From contig JACGCK010000021.1 of the NCBI GenBank assembly GCA_014925825.1, forward strand, positions 372,001 through 436,000: a DNA stretch of 64,000 bases, given 5' to 3'. Below are positions 22,841-34,413 of the stretch, piece after piece. Position numbers and translations under genes: made by a program. This stretch comes from Pholiota molesta (taxonomy: Eukaryota; Basidiomycota; Agaricomycetes; Agaricales; Strophariaceae). Within the stretch, counting starts at the first letter, position 1; every line of letters begins with the position of its first letter. Below the pieces are notes generated by a model. The model saw only the letters and a program-made list of their open reading frames with translations. It had not been told where the DNA came from and searched no databases.

Positions 22841-23147
22841 CGCAGACTCGCTCCCCCCCGTTACACATTTGGTTCAAGTCAACGTAGATAAACGCAGATA
22901 TGTATTGAGAATTTTGAAAAGTTGAAAGCTGTATATGGACATGACAATTGAAGGACATGTTAAGCGCTCGACCCGAAGTTTTTGGCTATTTTCTGGCGAT
23001 GTGACCAGTGAGTCACACAACGTGACATCACATAGTAAACGTTCCTGTGCGTTGAGCTCCAACTTGACATCGACCACCGTCGGCGAGAACGAGTTGCGTA
23101 TCTCACTTTCTATGTCCCCAGAAACACACTAAACGCACGAACCACAG

Positions 23148-24274
23148 TGGAGGAAGCATCGACGGGCTCAGATTCAGACTACTCCAGGTCCGCGCTAGCT
23201 TCAATCTGTAGCAGCTGATCTATCAAACTGACATCCAGCCGTCGCACAACAGCACCGTACGCACCGCTTTTTTCATGCCTTTGATACAATAGGATGATGA
23301 CGACGATGACTATAAATTACGGCTAGTGGATCTCGTGGTTCCTTTCGTCCAAGGGGAACGAGTATTTCTGCGAGGTCGATGAAGACTTTATCCTTGACAG
23401 GTTCAACCTCACGGGTCTGAACAACGAGGTGGCCAATTACCCTCAGGCCCTGGATCTTATCACAGACAGCTTGGGTGCGTTCTATTAGCCTTACATTGAC
23501 GTCGAAAACATGGTAAATAACTGCGTTCCAGATGACGATATCCAAGACGAACTGCGAGGCTCCCTCGACGTCCAAGCCCGCCTCCTCTACGGCCTCATCC
23601 ACGCCCGCTGGATCGTCACCGCCCGCGGCCTAACCAAAATGGTGCACCCCTTCCTCTTCTCGCCCCCATCCCCCACTAACCCCCTCCCAGCTCGACAAAT
23701 ACAAACGCGCCGACTTCGGGCGCTGCCCCCGCGTCCTCTGCTCCGCGCAGCCCCTCCTCCCCGTCGGCCTCACCGACATCCCCTACGAGAAGTCCGTCAA
23801 GCTCTACTGCGGCCGCTGCGAGGACCTCTACTCCCCCAAGTCCTCGCGCCACGGCTCCATCGACGGCGCGTACTTCGGCACGACCTTCCCGCACCTGCTC
23901 TTCCTCGTCTACCCGACGCTGATCCCCGCGAAGGACGGCGAGCAGACCGTGGCGGGGATGGGCGGCGCGGGCGGGAAGGACGCGGCGGGCGGGGATGGGC
24001 GCGCGCGGAGGAGGCTGCGGGAGGAGCCCGAGGCGGTGGCCGCGGAGGGCGGCGGCGAGGGGATCAATACGGCGAGTGTGGCGCTCAAGGCGGAGAGGTA
24101 TAGACCGAGGATATATGGGTTCCAGGTCAACGAGATCGCGAAGCTGCAGCGCTGGCAGGAGGCTGTTCGGGATCGGTGCGTGGCTTTTTTTTGTGTTATC
24201 GCAATATCTGACATGATCTGCTATATAGGCAAATCGCACGATTGGAGGCGCTGGAAGCGAAGACTCCCACATAA
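23148..24274 (+). CDS. CKB1: Casein kinase 2 regulatory subunit beta
   Basis: Regulatory subunit of protein kinase CK2. It dimerises through a Cys4 zinc finger and steers the kinase to substrates. Clear exons are 23327-23474 ([29 protein letters not shown]), 23532-23641 ([20 protein letters not shown]), 23691-24175 and 24229-24274 (ending [14 protein letters not shown]). The zinc ligands are Cys in GRCPRVLC and in [31 protein letters not shown] and [11 protein letters not shown] are family signatures. There is a Gly/Ala-rich insertion around 23940-24060. An upstream exon from about 23148 encodes [12 protein letters not shown]. Its start may be a codon split across an intron (A|TG) with a donor near 23008, and the junction to 23327 is unresolved. 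Confidence 0.92.
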
Positions 24275-24745
24275 TCATACATCCCCGCCGTGTTTTCTCT
24301 CCTTACATTCCATTTTTTTTTTTACTTTTTTTCTCTCTCAGACTGCTCTCCTGTGTATGTTTGAAACATAATGCATTTTCATATACTACTTGAATACATA
24401 TCGCAAGAAAAAAGCAGGATCATCATTCGTGAAAAGTCGTCGTTCGTATGTATGCGTGAAATGAGCAGAAGATATGTGTAGCAAGGTAATAAAAAGAGGC
24501 AAAAAATCAAGCACCCAACGAGAAAATCATCTTCTCTGCCTATAGCAAGAGAGGAACATCAAGAAATCAGCGGACATAGCGTGCCATTGCAAGGTCGAAT
24601 GTCCGATGGCAAAGCCACTGCTTCGCCCGACCCTTGCAAAAATCAGGCATGCCATGCAAAACTCGCATCCTCAAGTCGAACGAGCCTAACGCTCGAACGA
24701 CCATCATCATCATCATCATGAAAAGACAAAACCATCTCAACCTCC
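24275..24745. other. 3' intergenic region between convergent genes
   Basis: Lies between the plus-strand CK2 beta gene and the minus-strand mucin-like gene. It is T-rich with an (atc)n run near 24704-24719 and probably holds both polyadenylation regions. Confidence 0.5.
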
Positions 24746-27700
24746 TCACGCCGACGGCTGCCAATCACTGTCCAGCCCACCCGCCCACGGCGCATTCATC
24801 GGAAACGTCGCACTCAACGGGCTCAGCGACCGCACCGGCCGTATCGTCCCGAAGCTCATATCCAAAAACGCCGCCGCGTCGTCCGACGACGCGCTCGGCG
24901 CCGCACGCAGCGCGCGCGCCCCGCCGAGCTTGTCCGGGCTCATCCGCGCCTCCGGCGGCGCGCCAATCACCGGCACCACGGGGGGCTCCGCGCCCGACGC
25001 GCCTCCGGAACCCGAGCCCGACCGCGAGGACCCGTGCCGCGCCTGGTGCCCGAACGCCGACAGCGCAGGCGACAGCGCAGGCGACAGCGCGCCGAGGCGG
25101 CGGTCCTCCGACGAGAGGCTGCCCTTGTGCGCGAGGGCCTGCGCGTGCGCTGAGGCGCCGCCGGCGTAGTGGCTGACGCTGCCCGCCGGCGAGCGCGCGG
25201 AGGGGCGGGAGGAGGCCGCGGAGCCGATGGAGGACTCGAAGTCGCGGCGCGACGCGGGCGCGGAGCCGGTCGAGCGCGAGGAGGGGCTGAAGTGCGAGCG
25301 CATGGAGTGCAGGGAGCCGCGCTCGGACATGATGCCGCCCAGGCCGTGGACATACTACGCAATAGAAGGCAATAATCAGCGACGTTCAGGAAATATACGA
25401 TGGAAAAGGAGGGGGAAAAGACAACGTACAGTGCCAAACGTCCCTCGTCGCCCCAGATCAGCCGGCGTCGTCTGCGCAGCCATCGCGCGCCATCCAAGCT
25501 CCGCATCCGGCGGTGCGTCCTCCAGCACATCGAGCATACTATCCGCCCCACCCGCCGCACGCTCAGCCGCTCGCCCGCCCATATCCACCCCAAACGACCC
25601 TGCAGGGCTCGCATTGCCCGCGGCGACATCCGCCCACCCGACCGGGCGCACGGTGTCCAGCCCCGGGGGCGGGAACGGGGCGGGCTTGTACCCGCCGCCG
25701 ACGCCGACGCTGCTGACCGTGGCGGTCTCCTTCATCGACGAGATGGACGCGAAGTGCGTGAGCGCAGGGGGCGCGGGCATGTCGAGCACGTCCGCGCCCG
25801 GCGTGTGGTCGAAGCTCGTGCCGGTGGGCGACGTCGCCGCGGACAGACCCGCGAGGGGCTGCTCGTACCCCGGCGGGCTGCTCGCGCCGCTCAGGCCGCC
25901 AGCCGCGGGCAGCGGGCCCCCCGCGAGCCAGGCCTGCTCCGAGAGCGAGTGCGATGGCGAGGGCGTGTGCGAATGGTGTCCGTTGTCCCCCGGCGTGATG
26001 GCGCGCGGCAGAGGCGCGAGGACGGGTGTGCCAGGGACCGACGACTCCGCGTCGTGATAGAGCGTGCCACCGCTCACAGACGTCCCGGTGCGCGCACTGA
26101 CGCCGGACCGCGGCCGGGTCCCATCAGGGCCCGCGCCGCGCGCTCTGGCCCCAAAGCTGTCTGTTCCTGCCGCCGCCGCCGACGCTGGGCTGAGCAGTCC
26201 GCGCCCCGTCTCCAAGTCCTTCTCCAAGAGCGGATCCGTCGTGTACGAAGGCTCCGCAGCGCCGGAGCTCCTTGGCGAGTCGAGGTTCCTGAACCAGCTC
26301 AGCCGTCCAAGGTTGAGACCCCCAAGGCCGAGGGCGCCCAAGAAGCCCCCGCTGCCGCGGCGGACAGTCGCCGGCGACTCGGAAGTGCTCTGCGACGCAG
26401 TGCGCGGGCCGAGGTCCTCGACTTTCACGCGGCGCGCGGTGAGCAACGTCGGTTCTTCGAACGACGGGTGCGGAGACGCCTCGCCAAGGAGGGGCGTCGT
26501 CGCAGTGGGGGCGCCGACGAGGCGGGGCGGCGGGTGCTGCGAGTACCGCGAGTACGCGTAGGCGCCGGTGTATTCATCGTCCGGGTACTGGTCGAGGTCG
26601 TCCGGCAGCACGCTCTCGCGGCCGATACGCGCCATGTCGCTGTTTGAGAGCTGCCGGCTGAACCTGTGCTCTTCGTGCTCTGAAGTGATAGGAAGCAGGC
26701 CGAGCGACATGCTCGGCCGGTCGAGGAGCACGCCGAAGCCGGACGCATGCGAGCCGGTGGACTGGGAGGAGTTGCTGCCCGTCGTCGGGGTGGGACGCGC
26801 GCGACCGTAGGGCGCGAGGCGGAGTTGTTGCTGGGCACCTGCGCCATCTGAGCCGCACCGATGGCGCCTGCAGCCGCTGCGGCGCCCATCGAATTGGCGC
26901 CTGCAGTAGAAGACTCGGCGGCCCACCCTGCGCCGCTGCTGCGCTGGAGGAAGGGGTCTTGTTCCTCGCCGCTGTGGCGCGGAGAGCCTTCGCCGGGACG
27001 CGGCCGGCGCCTTCGGGTACGAAATAGTAGTCGTCGTCGATGCCTTGGGAGAGTGTGTTGGCGCCGCGTCTGTTGCGACGGCCTCTGCACCAGAGATAGA
27101 GGAAGAGCGCGAGGACGAAGAGGAAGATGAGGCCGAGGATGCTCGCGACGATGACGCCGACGAGCTGGCCTTTGGTCAGGCCGGCCATGGCGGCTGGGCC
27201 GATCGCTGTTGATGTATTTGTGGCGGATGTTGATGTTAATGTAGAATTAGGAATGGTGTTAGATGATACAGATGAAGAAAAAGATGAAGTTGTAGATGTC
27301 GCAGAGGTCGTGAGAGAGGATGTAGATGAAGCAGAAGATGAGGTTGTAGATGTCGCAGAGGTCGTGAGTGAGGAAGTAGTTATCGCAGTAGTAGAGGATA
27401 CAGATACAGTAGTCGTAGGTGTCGCAGTTGTCGTAAGAGAAGTCGTTAGAGAAGGTGTCGCTGTGGTTGAAGGGGGTGCCACGGTGGTTGTGGTCTGCGG
27501 AGTAGGGGATGGTAATTCCACTGTTGCTGGTTCTGTCGAGCCACCAAAAACATACAATGTGCCTAATGGTATCTGTAAAGCATATCATTTAGTACGAAAC
27601 TGAAACAATACATTGCAAACTTACACTTGGTCCGAAGTACGTGGGAGGGATGTAGACGATACTCGTCTCGGTGGCCACAGGCGTTCCTGCTGCATCCGTT

Positions 27701-27756
27701 ACTATGAACGCAGACGGAGACAGCCAAGGTGGGAATTGTTGCGTAGGTTGAGCCAT
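24746..27756 (-). CDS. Mucin-like single-pass membrane protein, 934 residues
   Basis: Exons 27625-27756, 26927-27572, 25430-26847 and 24746-25354 sum to 934 codons plus a stop. The start MAQPTQQFPPWLSPSAFIV opens a short N-terminal domain (ETSIVYIPPTYFGPS, PLGTLYVFGG). A Thr/Ser-only stalk (about residues 70-165) follows, encoded by internally repeated DNA. Then come one membrane helix (about 177-203, LVGVIVASILGLIFLFVLAL), the basic anchor RGRRNRRG and a very long disordered cytosolic part rich in Ser, Gly and Pro. The layout recalls fungal wall-stress sensors (WSC/Mid2-like: O-mannosylated stalk, TM, signalling tail). No WSC Cys domain or signal peptide is visible, so that role is inference. 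The 26848-26926 intron is needed to hold the frame. Confidence 0.75.
25060..25092. repeat. 12-bp tandem repeat inside the mucin-like gene
   Basis: The unit gcaggcgacagc recurs about 2.5 times and encodes repeated Leu-Ser-Pro-Ala in the cytosolic tail. Confidence 0.6.
27225..27500. repeat. Degenerate repeats encoding the Ser/Thr stalk
   Basis: Low-complexity DNA with a 54-base near-duplicate: the string gttgtagatgtcgcagaggt occurs at about 27289 and again at about 27343. On the coding (minus) strand it gives alternating Thr/Ser runs. Length variation among strains is likely. Confidence 0.65.
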
Positions 27757-29964
27757 ATCTTTATATGCTCGGGTGTTGAATAGACGTCGTTGCTGTTAAC
27801 AAATAATCGTTAGTAGAGAGCGTGGGTGTGCTTCAGACCTGCACGGAGCCATAGTCAGTCAGCGAATTGCTACAGATGCATGGAGGATACACGTACGAAG
27901 ACTTTTGATTTTGTGTGTTTTAGAAATGTAGCGCGGATGGATATCCTGAGATATCGAATGTGGGAGGAAGAGGAGGGGAGGAGGAGGACCGTGCATCCGT
28001 CGCGTCAAGGAAGTTGAACCAACACCATGTGACCTCGTATGCATGGTCTGCGGACGTGCCTCAAAATGGAAACCTCTCGAATTCCCTTGACTGATTCTGG
28101 GCTTTTGATTGATTCGCTCGAGCTTCGCAGCCTAGGCTTTCAAATAGATAGTTGACGAGTGCTTCTAACATTATTCGTACTTGGCTTTTCCAAGTGAGTT
28201 GCTGGCATTGTTTTTTTTCCCTCAAATTTTATTTGCTCTTGCTACAAGTCAATTGACGAAGAGACCACGAAACTGAAAGAGATCTGGGATAAACGGTATA
28301 AAGAAGACTCGAGGTGAGACGATCGAGTTTCAGGTGTCCAAGGCTCACATGCGTTCATAGTCCACGCATGGCGGGAAGGTATGTGTGCTATATCATTTAC
28401 GAAGGCTAATAAAACATAATGAATTTAATGATGACTTCGACGAGGAACTTGAAGAAGATACACTTCCCATTCCCAGCAAATTCCAACTCAATTGACATCT
28501 TCTGAGCAACCATGACGCCCGGACGCCCGCGTCCACGTCCACGTCCACGCCCGCATCTTCATCCAGATAATAGCGCGGAGGAAGGTGACTCAAAGATGCG
28601 GAGAATAGCGTGGTGTCGCTGGGGAAGAGGGCCAAAACGTAGCGCCTGAAACCTTCGTGGATCAGGACTTGCGCTGGACGAAGTTGCTGCGAACATGAAC
28701 CAGGGTGTTGAACTTGCCTAATGGGCGTCCTTCACGGCCACGCCAGTGGAGACGATGGGTCCTAGTGAAAATGAGCACGACCGTAAGCACAAACAACTTA
28801 TAAGAAGAAACACAAACACTCATCGATCATCAGTATCCCCAAAGTATTCCCAAATAATAAGCGCCCAATGTCTCCAACTGAGGCTCCAATCGGGGCTGCC
28901 GCCGAACCTAGCTGGGTATCCCATGTTGAAGGTGTACAGGTACCGCAACACAACGATATCGCAACTAACGAGGCTGGTAGACCGGGTACACCTGCCCTTG
29001 AGCAGATGGGTAAGTCAGAGCCGACATTAGATGGTGACGCACTGGATACTCGCCGTTGAAGTCAAGCAAAAGTCAAGTGACCGCATATATGCGTCGAAAA
29101 CATACCTCAGCCCTTTAAATTGACCTCGGGCACGCATAATACATGGTATGGCGAACCATATGTCTTGTGCTACTTACCAGTGTGGCAACACATAATTGTA
29201 GTTGTACAAACAGAAAATCCAGCCATTTGATGGGAGTAGGCCCAGTGGGCATATCCACGGCAAGAATTAACAAAGGAGCTGATACTTGGCAGAACACTTT
29301 CGTCACCGAGCTCATAGATTTGTTGTTAGAGAGGGAAGAGAACGTAATGGGTCGGAACATGGTGGTAAGCAGAAAGGAGTGTATGCACATTGCGCAAGTT
29401 CGTGCGACGCGACTTCGAGGCGACGCGCGCGGTTTGACACGTGACTAGCACGGGACCTCGAAATATTGGACATTAGATTATGATAATTTTGTATTAAATT
29501 TATTTACAACTTCAACTTCAAGTTAGGAAAAGTTCGAATAAAAGTGAACAAGTAAGTGTTGTGTTGTCCAAGTGTTTTCCTAGAGATCAATCATGCTACC
29601 TGGAAAGGGCTAGGAATACGAGGGAAACCAGGCTGGTTTTAGGAGCCTGGGTGCCCCCATGGTCTCACCAGCAGACGACGTTGACTCGTGAGACGACGGC
29701 CAGCAAATCCGGTCGGTCAAATTTCGGGACCACGGTGAAGTAGCATGACCCAACTTCGTCAAGACTCATGCTCTCATTGCACTAGATCCATTGCTCGTCG
29801 ACCTTCCTTCTGGCTTCCTACAAATTAACACATAATCGTCGTGACTGCGCCGGACCGTCTACTAGATTTTCAGACTTAAAAGGCGAGCACTCGTGGCGGC
29901 GATGGTGAAAACAAATCAAATATACCCCACGGGGCAGCAGCCTACAGCATCATTCTCGTCTGTC
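27757..29964. other. Gene-poor stretch with weak small ORFs
   Basis: Upstream flank of the mucin-like gene (left) and of the carboxylesterase (right). A minus-strand frame at 28393-28680 has a protein-like stretch (GFRRYVLALFPSDTTLFSAS), then a hexanucleotide GTCCAC run near 28525 that encodes Val/Asp. A plus-strand 63-codon ORF lies at 28868-29059 (hydrophilic, no domain), and a 101-codon ORF at 29143-29448. I recognise none of these as known genes. Confidence 0.4.
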
Positions 29965-32162
29965 ATGGGGTTCTCTTCACTTTTGATGCTTGCGCTGGCG
30001 AGCTACGTCTATCGCGATGGCTTATTCGCCCTAAGCACCTCCGTGTCTGCTGGAACCGGATCCAACATCGTCGACACAGGCTACGCAAAATATCTAGGCA
30101 ACAGATCATACCCTAATACTGTCGCGTATCTGGGAATTCCTTATGCTGAGCCTCCCGTAGGCGACAGGCGGTTTCGCGCGCCTCTTCCTCTGAACACGGC
30201 TCGGGTGGCTTCTGAGTCGAAAGGTGCTGTCATTGATGCGACACAATACCCGGACTTTTGCGTCCAAGGAACTACGGGAAGTGAGTGCAATCAAGTTTTG
30301 AAGAGTGTATTTGGGATATGATTATACCAATTCATATAGGTGGGGATGCCGGAGGAGCTGGAAGTGAAGATTGCCTAAAAGTGAATATTTACGCCCCTGT
30401 TAATGCAACAAAACACAGTAATCGTGAGTTCGTTTCCCCTAGGCTAGGCACTATTGAATAACCCTCATTGCATAGTTCCTGTTCTCGTATACATCCACGG
30501 TGGAGGTACCATTTCTCCCATTTCACTTCGTCGTCTTCTTCCTTTCTCAGCCTCTCAACCCTCTTAGGCTACGTATATGGAAACCCCGCAAACTGGCCCT
30601 TCGACCACTGGATCAACCAAAGCCCCAACATCATCGCCGTCTCCGTCTACTACCGCCTCTCCTCCTTCGGCTTCCTCGCCACCCCCGCCCTGCAGGACGC
30701 CTCCAACGGCGCCCTCAACGCGGGCTTCCTCGACCAGATCCAGGCGCTCAAGTGGGTCCAGGCGAACATCCAGAGCTTCGGCGGCGATCCAGGGAAGGTG
30801 ACGATCAATGGGGAGAGTGCGGGGGGTAGTTCGACGGAGCTGCACCTTGTGGCGAATGAGGGGGCGAGGCTGTTCAGTCAGGCGATCGCGCAGAGTGTGT
30901 ACCGTACGCCTTTGCCTACGCCGGAGCAACAGGAGGTATGGATTGATTCTTGGTTCTTTGTTCTTTGCCTTTTTCGTACCTTGGGTGCTGATGAAGGATG
31001 GTGCTTTTACAGCCTTTGTTCAATTTCTACGCCGACCATGCAGGATGCGGACAAGGAACCCCCGCTCAACAACTTTCCTGTTTGAGAAAAGCCAGTGTCA
31101 GTGCATTGGCGATGGCACAAGATGCGGCGACTACATCCGCATTGTAAGCCATACAACCCTTCAACGAAAGTTGGCGCTTGAACCAACTCGTTCGTCCAAT
31201 GCTTAGCGCAGCTTCCGGGTATAACGTCTTCCATCCTGTCATCGACGGCACGACAATCACCGATTTCCCAACGAAATCTATCCTTGCAGGCAAATTCGCG
31301 AAGGTGCCTCTTATCGTAGGGTACGTATTTCCCTCTATTACTAACTGATCCTGAGCTATCTGGATTTGACTGATTAATTCGCATTAGAGCGACCTCGAAC
31401 GAAACTTTGTCCGGTGGCACTGATATCGCCGCGGCTTTGCAATCTTTCTTCCCTGCGCTCACGAATGCTTCAATCAACGCGTTGATAGCGGTAAGTTTAT
31501 TTTGTCAGGTTGTTATGGCTTTTGTATTCTGATTCATATACGCTAGAAATACCCTCTGTCAGAATTCGGAACTTCAGATCTCCAATTCCAGACACTGACA
31601 GGCGATTCCGAGCTTCGTTGCGCGGTAAGTCTGGCGTCCGAGTTCGTGTTCTCTCGTTCTAACGACGAGATTTAGCGTTCCCTCATGGGAACTGCGTTTG
31701 GCGCCGCGACTAAATCGTGGACCTATCGCTATAACCAGAGGACGCCTGGGGCGGCTGCTGTATACCACGCTTCCGAGAACTGGATGATGTTCAGAGGGAC
31801 ATCCACGGGGTAAGCCTTGCCGCCCACGTCTTCTCGCTTTCACACACGATTTTGAGCCCTTTCAATCCTCAGATTTAACGGCACGACGACATTCACCCCA
31901 ATGAGCGCCGCCGACGTAAGCTTCGCACAAGAGCTGATCGCATACTGGATATCCTTCGTGCGCTCTGGAGATCCGAACACGTTCAAGCTCAAAAAGTCCC
32001 CGTCCTGGACGGCTTTCACCACTCAGAACTCGCGGATTGTGTTGCAGGAGGATGCGTCGGGCTCGACGACTGTTAGTGGAAGCTTTGTGGAGCAAGAGGC
32101 TGCGGAGGAGAAGAGTCGGTGTGAGCTTGTGGCGAGTTTGGTTGGGCAGCAAGAGAATTGAG
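29965..32162 (+). CDS. Secreted type B carboxylesterase/lipase
   Basis: Alpha/beta-hydrolase of the COesterase family (lipase/cholinesterase type) that hydrolyses carboxylic esters, probably extracellular. Ten exons (29965-30280, 30341-30423, 30476-30505, 30568-30935, 31013-31143, 31207-31320, 31388-31490, 31547-31624, 31676-31809, 31873-32162) sum to 548 residues. I prefer the ATG at 29965 because it opens a signal peptide (MGFSSLLMLALASYV); an ATG at 29902 would add 21 residues. Landmarks are VAYLGIPYAEPPVGDRRF, SEDCLKVNIYAP, the oxyanion HGGG, the nucleophile in GESAGGSS, the acid Glu in GATSNET and a His in VYHASENWM. The 31144-31206 intron removes an apparent TAA. Confidence 0.92.
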
Positions 32163-32377
32163 GCGTGTTGTGAAATATACGTAATGGAAAGGTGCATGTC
32201 GAGATTGCAAAATTCATCTCTAGAAAGGCAAATTGTATTTTTATTATTGTTGATTTTCTGGCGTGTAATTCGATGAAGAGAGAAAAATAGAACAGATTTT
32301 TTTTTGGTTTAATCGTAGGATCGCGGTATGTAATAGAATGTAGCGACTATAACTGTCCTGTCCTGAGCAGCTCTCAA

Positions 32378-33846
32378 TTACATACCGATCCCCAAACGAT
32401 GGATAGACGGAAAGTGAGAAATTGTGAACCATACGGAAATCGCGCTCGCTAGCACCGGCATCTTTGGCAAAATAATGCCGTCAACATAACCTGCATTAAG
32501 CCTTTCACTATTTCTCTGTTTCAAATGCGGTCCATTATGTCGTATGTGCAGCTCTTTCAGACGCTGCCATCCTATACAGGGGTGAAGGACTCTCTCTACC
32601 TCATCCCAGGGACATGTCTTTGTGAGCGCTAAATCGTTCACCCCGATTACGATCTCCACGCTTTCGACGAGGCTGGGCTGAGAACATGTCTGTAGAGTGT
32701 TGAGCATCCACCAGAATCCATTGCGAGCAATGCCTTGTAAAGTATCGGTATTGTACCTCGCTTCCGAGATATCGACGTAGAGAACGAGCGACTTGAGGTA
32801 TGTGAGACACTTCAGATCCAAAGGGGATGCTTGATTGAGAAATATGAGATGATGCACCTTCGCGCTTCAAGTGTATTCAAGGAATACTTACATTCTTCTA
32901 TAAACCGGTTGAAGGGGCATACTTTTAGTGTCCTCAGTGTTCGGTAGTGATTTTGAAAGTGAGTCTGAAGGAATCTGAAATGATGTACCGCAGCACGGAC
33001 TTCCAAATGCTCGATTTTGTCGAGGACGAGTGCTGAGTTGGCTGAGAAAATGTTTTCAGAAATGTACCCCGAGATACTGGGGTCGTAGTATTTCAGTATC
33101 CTTGGAGTAGAATGCGTATTTGGATAGGCGTCATTACGGCATGGCGGTGAGATTTCCCCTCGTATCTCGAGCGATTGTAGGGATTGCAGATACGACAGGA
33201 GATCGACTGGTATTCGCACATGTTCCAATGATAACGCCTGCAGCGTGGGCAAAGATAATAGGCGTCCAAATGCGTATTGAACTTGGCGGGGAAGAAGAGT
33301 CCAAACGACATGGAGCGACAGTTCCAAGCGCTTCAAGTTGGGATACGGGCGCGTGAGGATGTAGCACAGACATTCCTCTTCAACGGTAATGGGTCGTGAT
33401 CCCTGGAACATCATACCATGATCCAGGACACGTAAATCCTGAATATAGTCAATGACATCGGGAGATTCGCTGAGAAATGTCGCCAATCTCTCGCAGGCGG
33501 TAGGTGAATTTCTAGCTTGCGTGCTGATGGTGACGATTCGGAATCTGAGTGGTCGACAGAGCGCTGCCAGGCTGAGGCAGGTTGCGCTTAAGTTATAAAG
33601 AGTCGGCCGTACATCCAAGAGGTACGAATTAATGATGTGGAATATAACGTCGTAGGGAAGGGGCAGCTGCCAGGAAATAGGTGCGCTTGAATTATTCGCA
33701 GCGCAATGCAGATCTAATTTTTGGTATGTAGGCATTCCCGAAAAGTCAGAAGGTGGCAGGGAGGGCCCGACTTCATGCTTCTTAAAAGAAACAAGTTGTC
33801 GAACAGTACGTTGAATGAGGCGTTGACTGAGTAGTTTGCGAACCAT
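32378..33846 (-). CDS. F-box/leucine-rich-repeat-like protein (copy 2)
   Basis: Exons 32892-33846 and 32378-32829 give 468 residues. The first ATG in frame is at 33846 (MVRKLLSQRLIQ), which lines up with the ATG of copy 3. After about 60 residues comes an F-box-like block, ISWQLPLPYDVIFHIINSYL, then a C-terminal region of LRR-like strands (LPTLQALSLEHVRIPVDLL). This is the usual mushroom F-box layout: a substrate receptor candidate for SCF ubiquitin ligases. It shares the intron position and the C-terminal LHP-WQRLKELHIRHN block with copies 1 and 3, but is clearly more diverged from both than they are from each other. The partner and substrate are unknown. Confidence 0.8.
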
Positions 33847-34413
33847 CTGAGATTTCCGGAATTGATGGTGAACGGGAAAGTAAAAGCTTTGACAAGCGAA
33901 TGCGAAGGGACTGAAAGAATTGAGACTCCGCAATCCATTGCGGCCTGATCAAAATTAACAAACACCTCCTTACTGTCCAAAATATATTCGACAACAATGT
34001 TGGCGGTTTTTATTAGTAGAATAAAGTCTGGGATTATTTCGGAATCCACGACCATCGATATTTCTGAATTGTCTCTGTAAAATCAATAAGCGCTGGTTAA
34101 GCAGCACTTAATGCCATTGGGGTACAATCATTTCGAGTTCGTGCTTGCTGGCAGTCACATAGTTCAAGGGGCACGGCACGGTTACTTGAGGTGATATTGA
34201 GTTCAGAATTCAGTCAGAGTTCTGCCTTGGTTCTGCCATGGGCGTCAAGACATGGTCGGCGGCTACGGCTATGACGCCAGTGTTTGGTCACGTGTTCGCG
34301 ATGCTTGCCAACGATGCGCTCGACATTTCCCGAGACGCGTTCCACTTTCCCTCTTATCCACCACCTGGCCCTTCATTAGCTTCACTAGGCCCATTAGCCC
34401 AAAAGCCACTCAA

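Noticed and set aside
25227..27603. Several long plus-strand ORFs (276, 415, 165 and 158 codons)
   Set aside because: All are antisense shadows of the mucin-like gene. Their products are Arg/Ala/Pro-rich or Val/Asp/Glu-rich low complexity with no start context.
31141..31146. Apparent TAA in the carboxylesterase
   Set aside because: The intron 31144-31206 (gtaagc...cttag) removes it and restores the family motif GYNVFHPVIDG.
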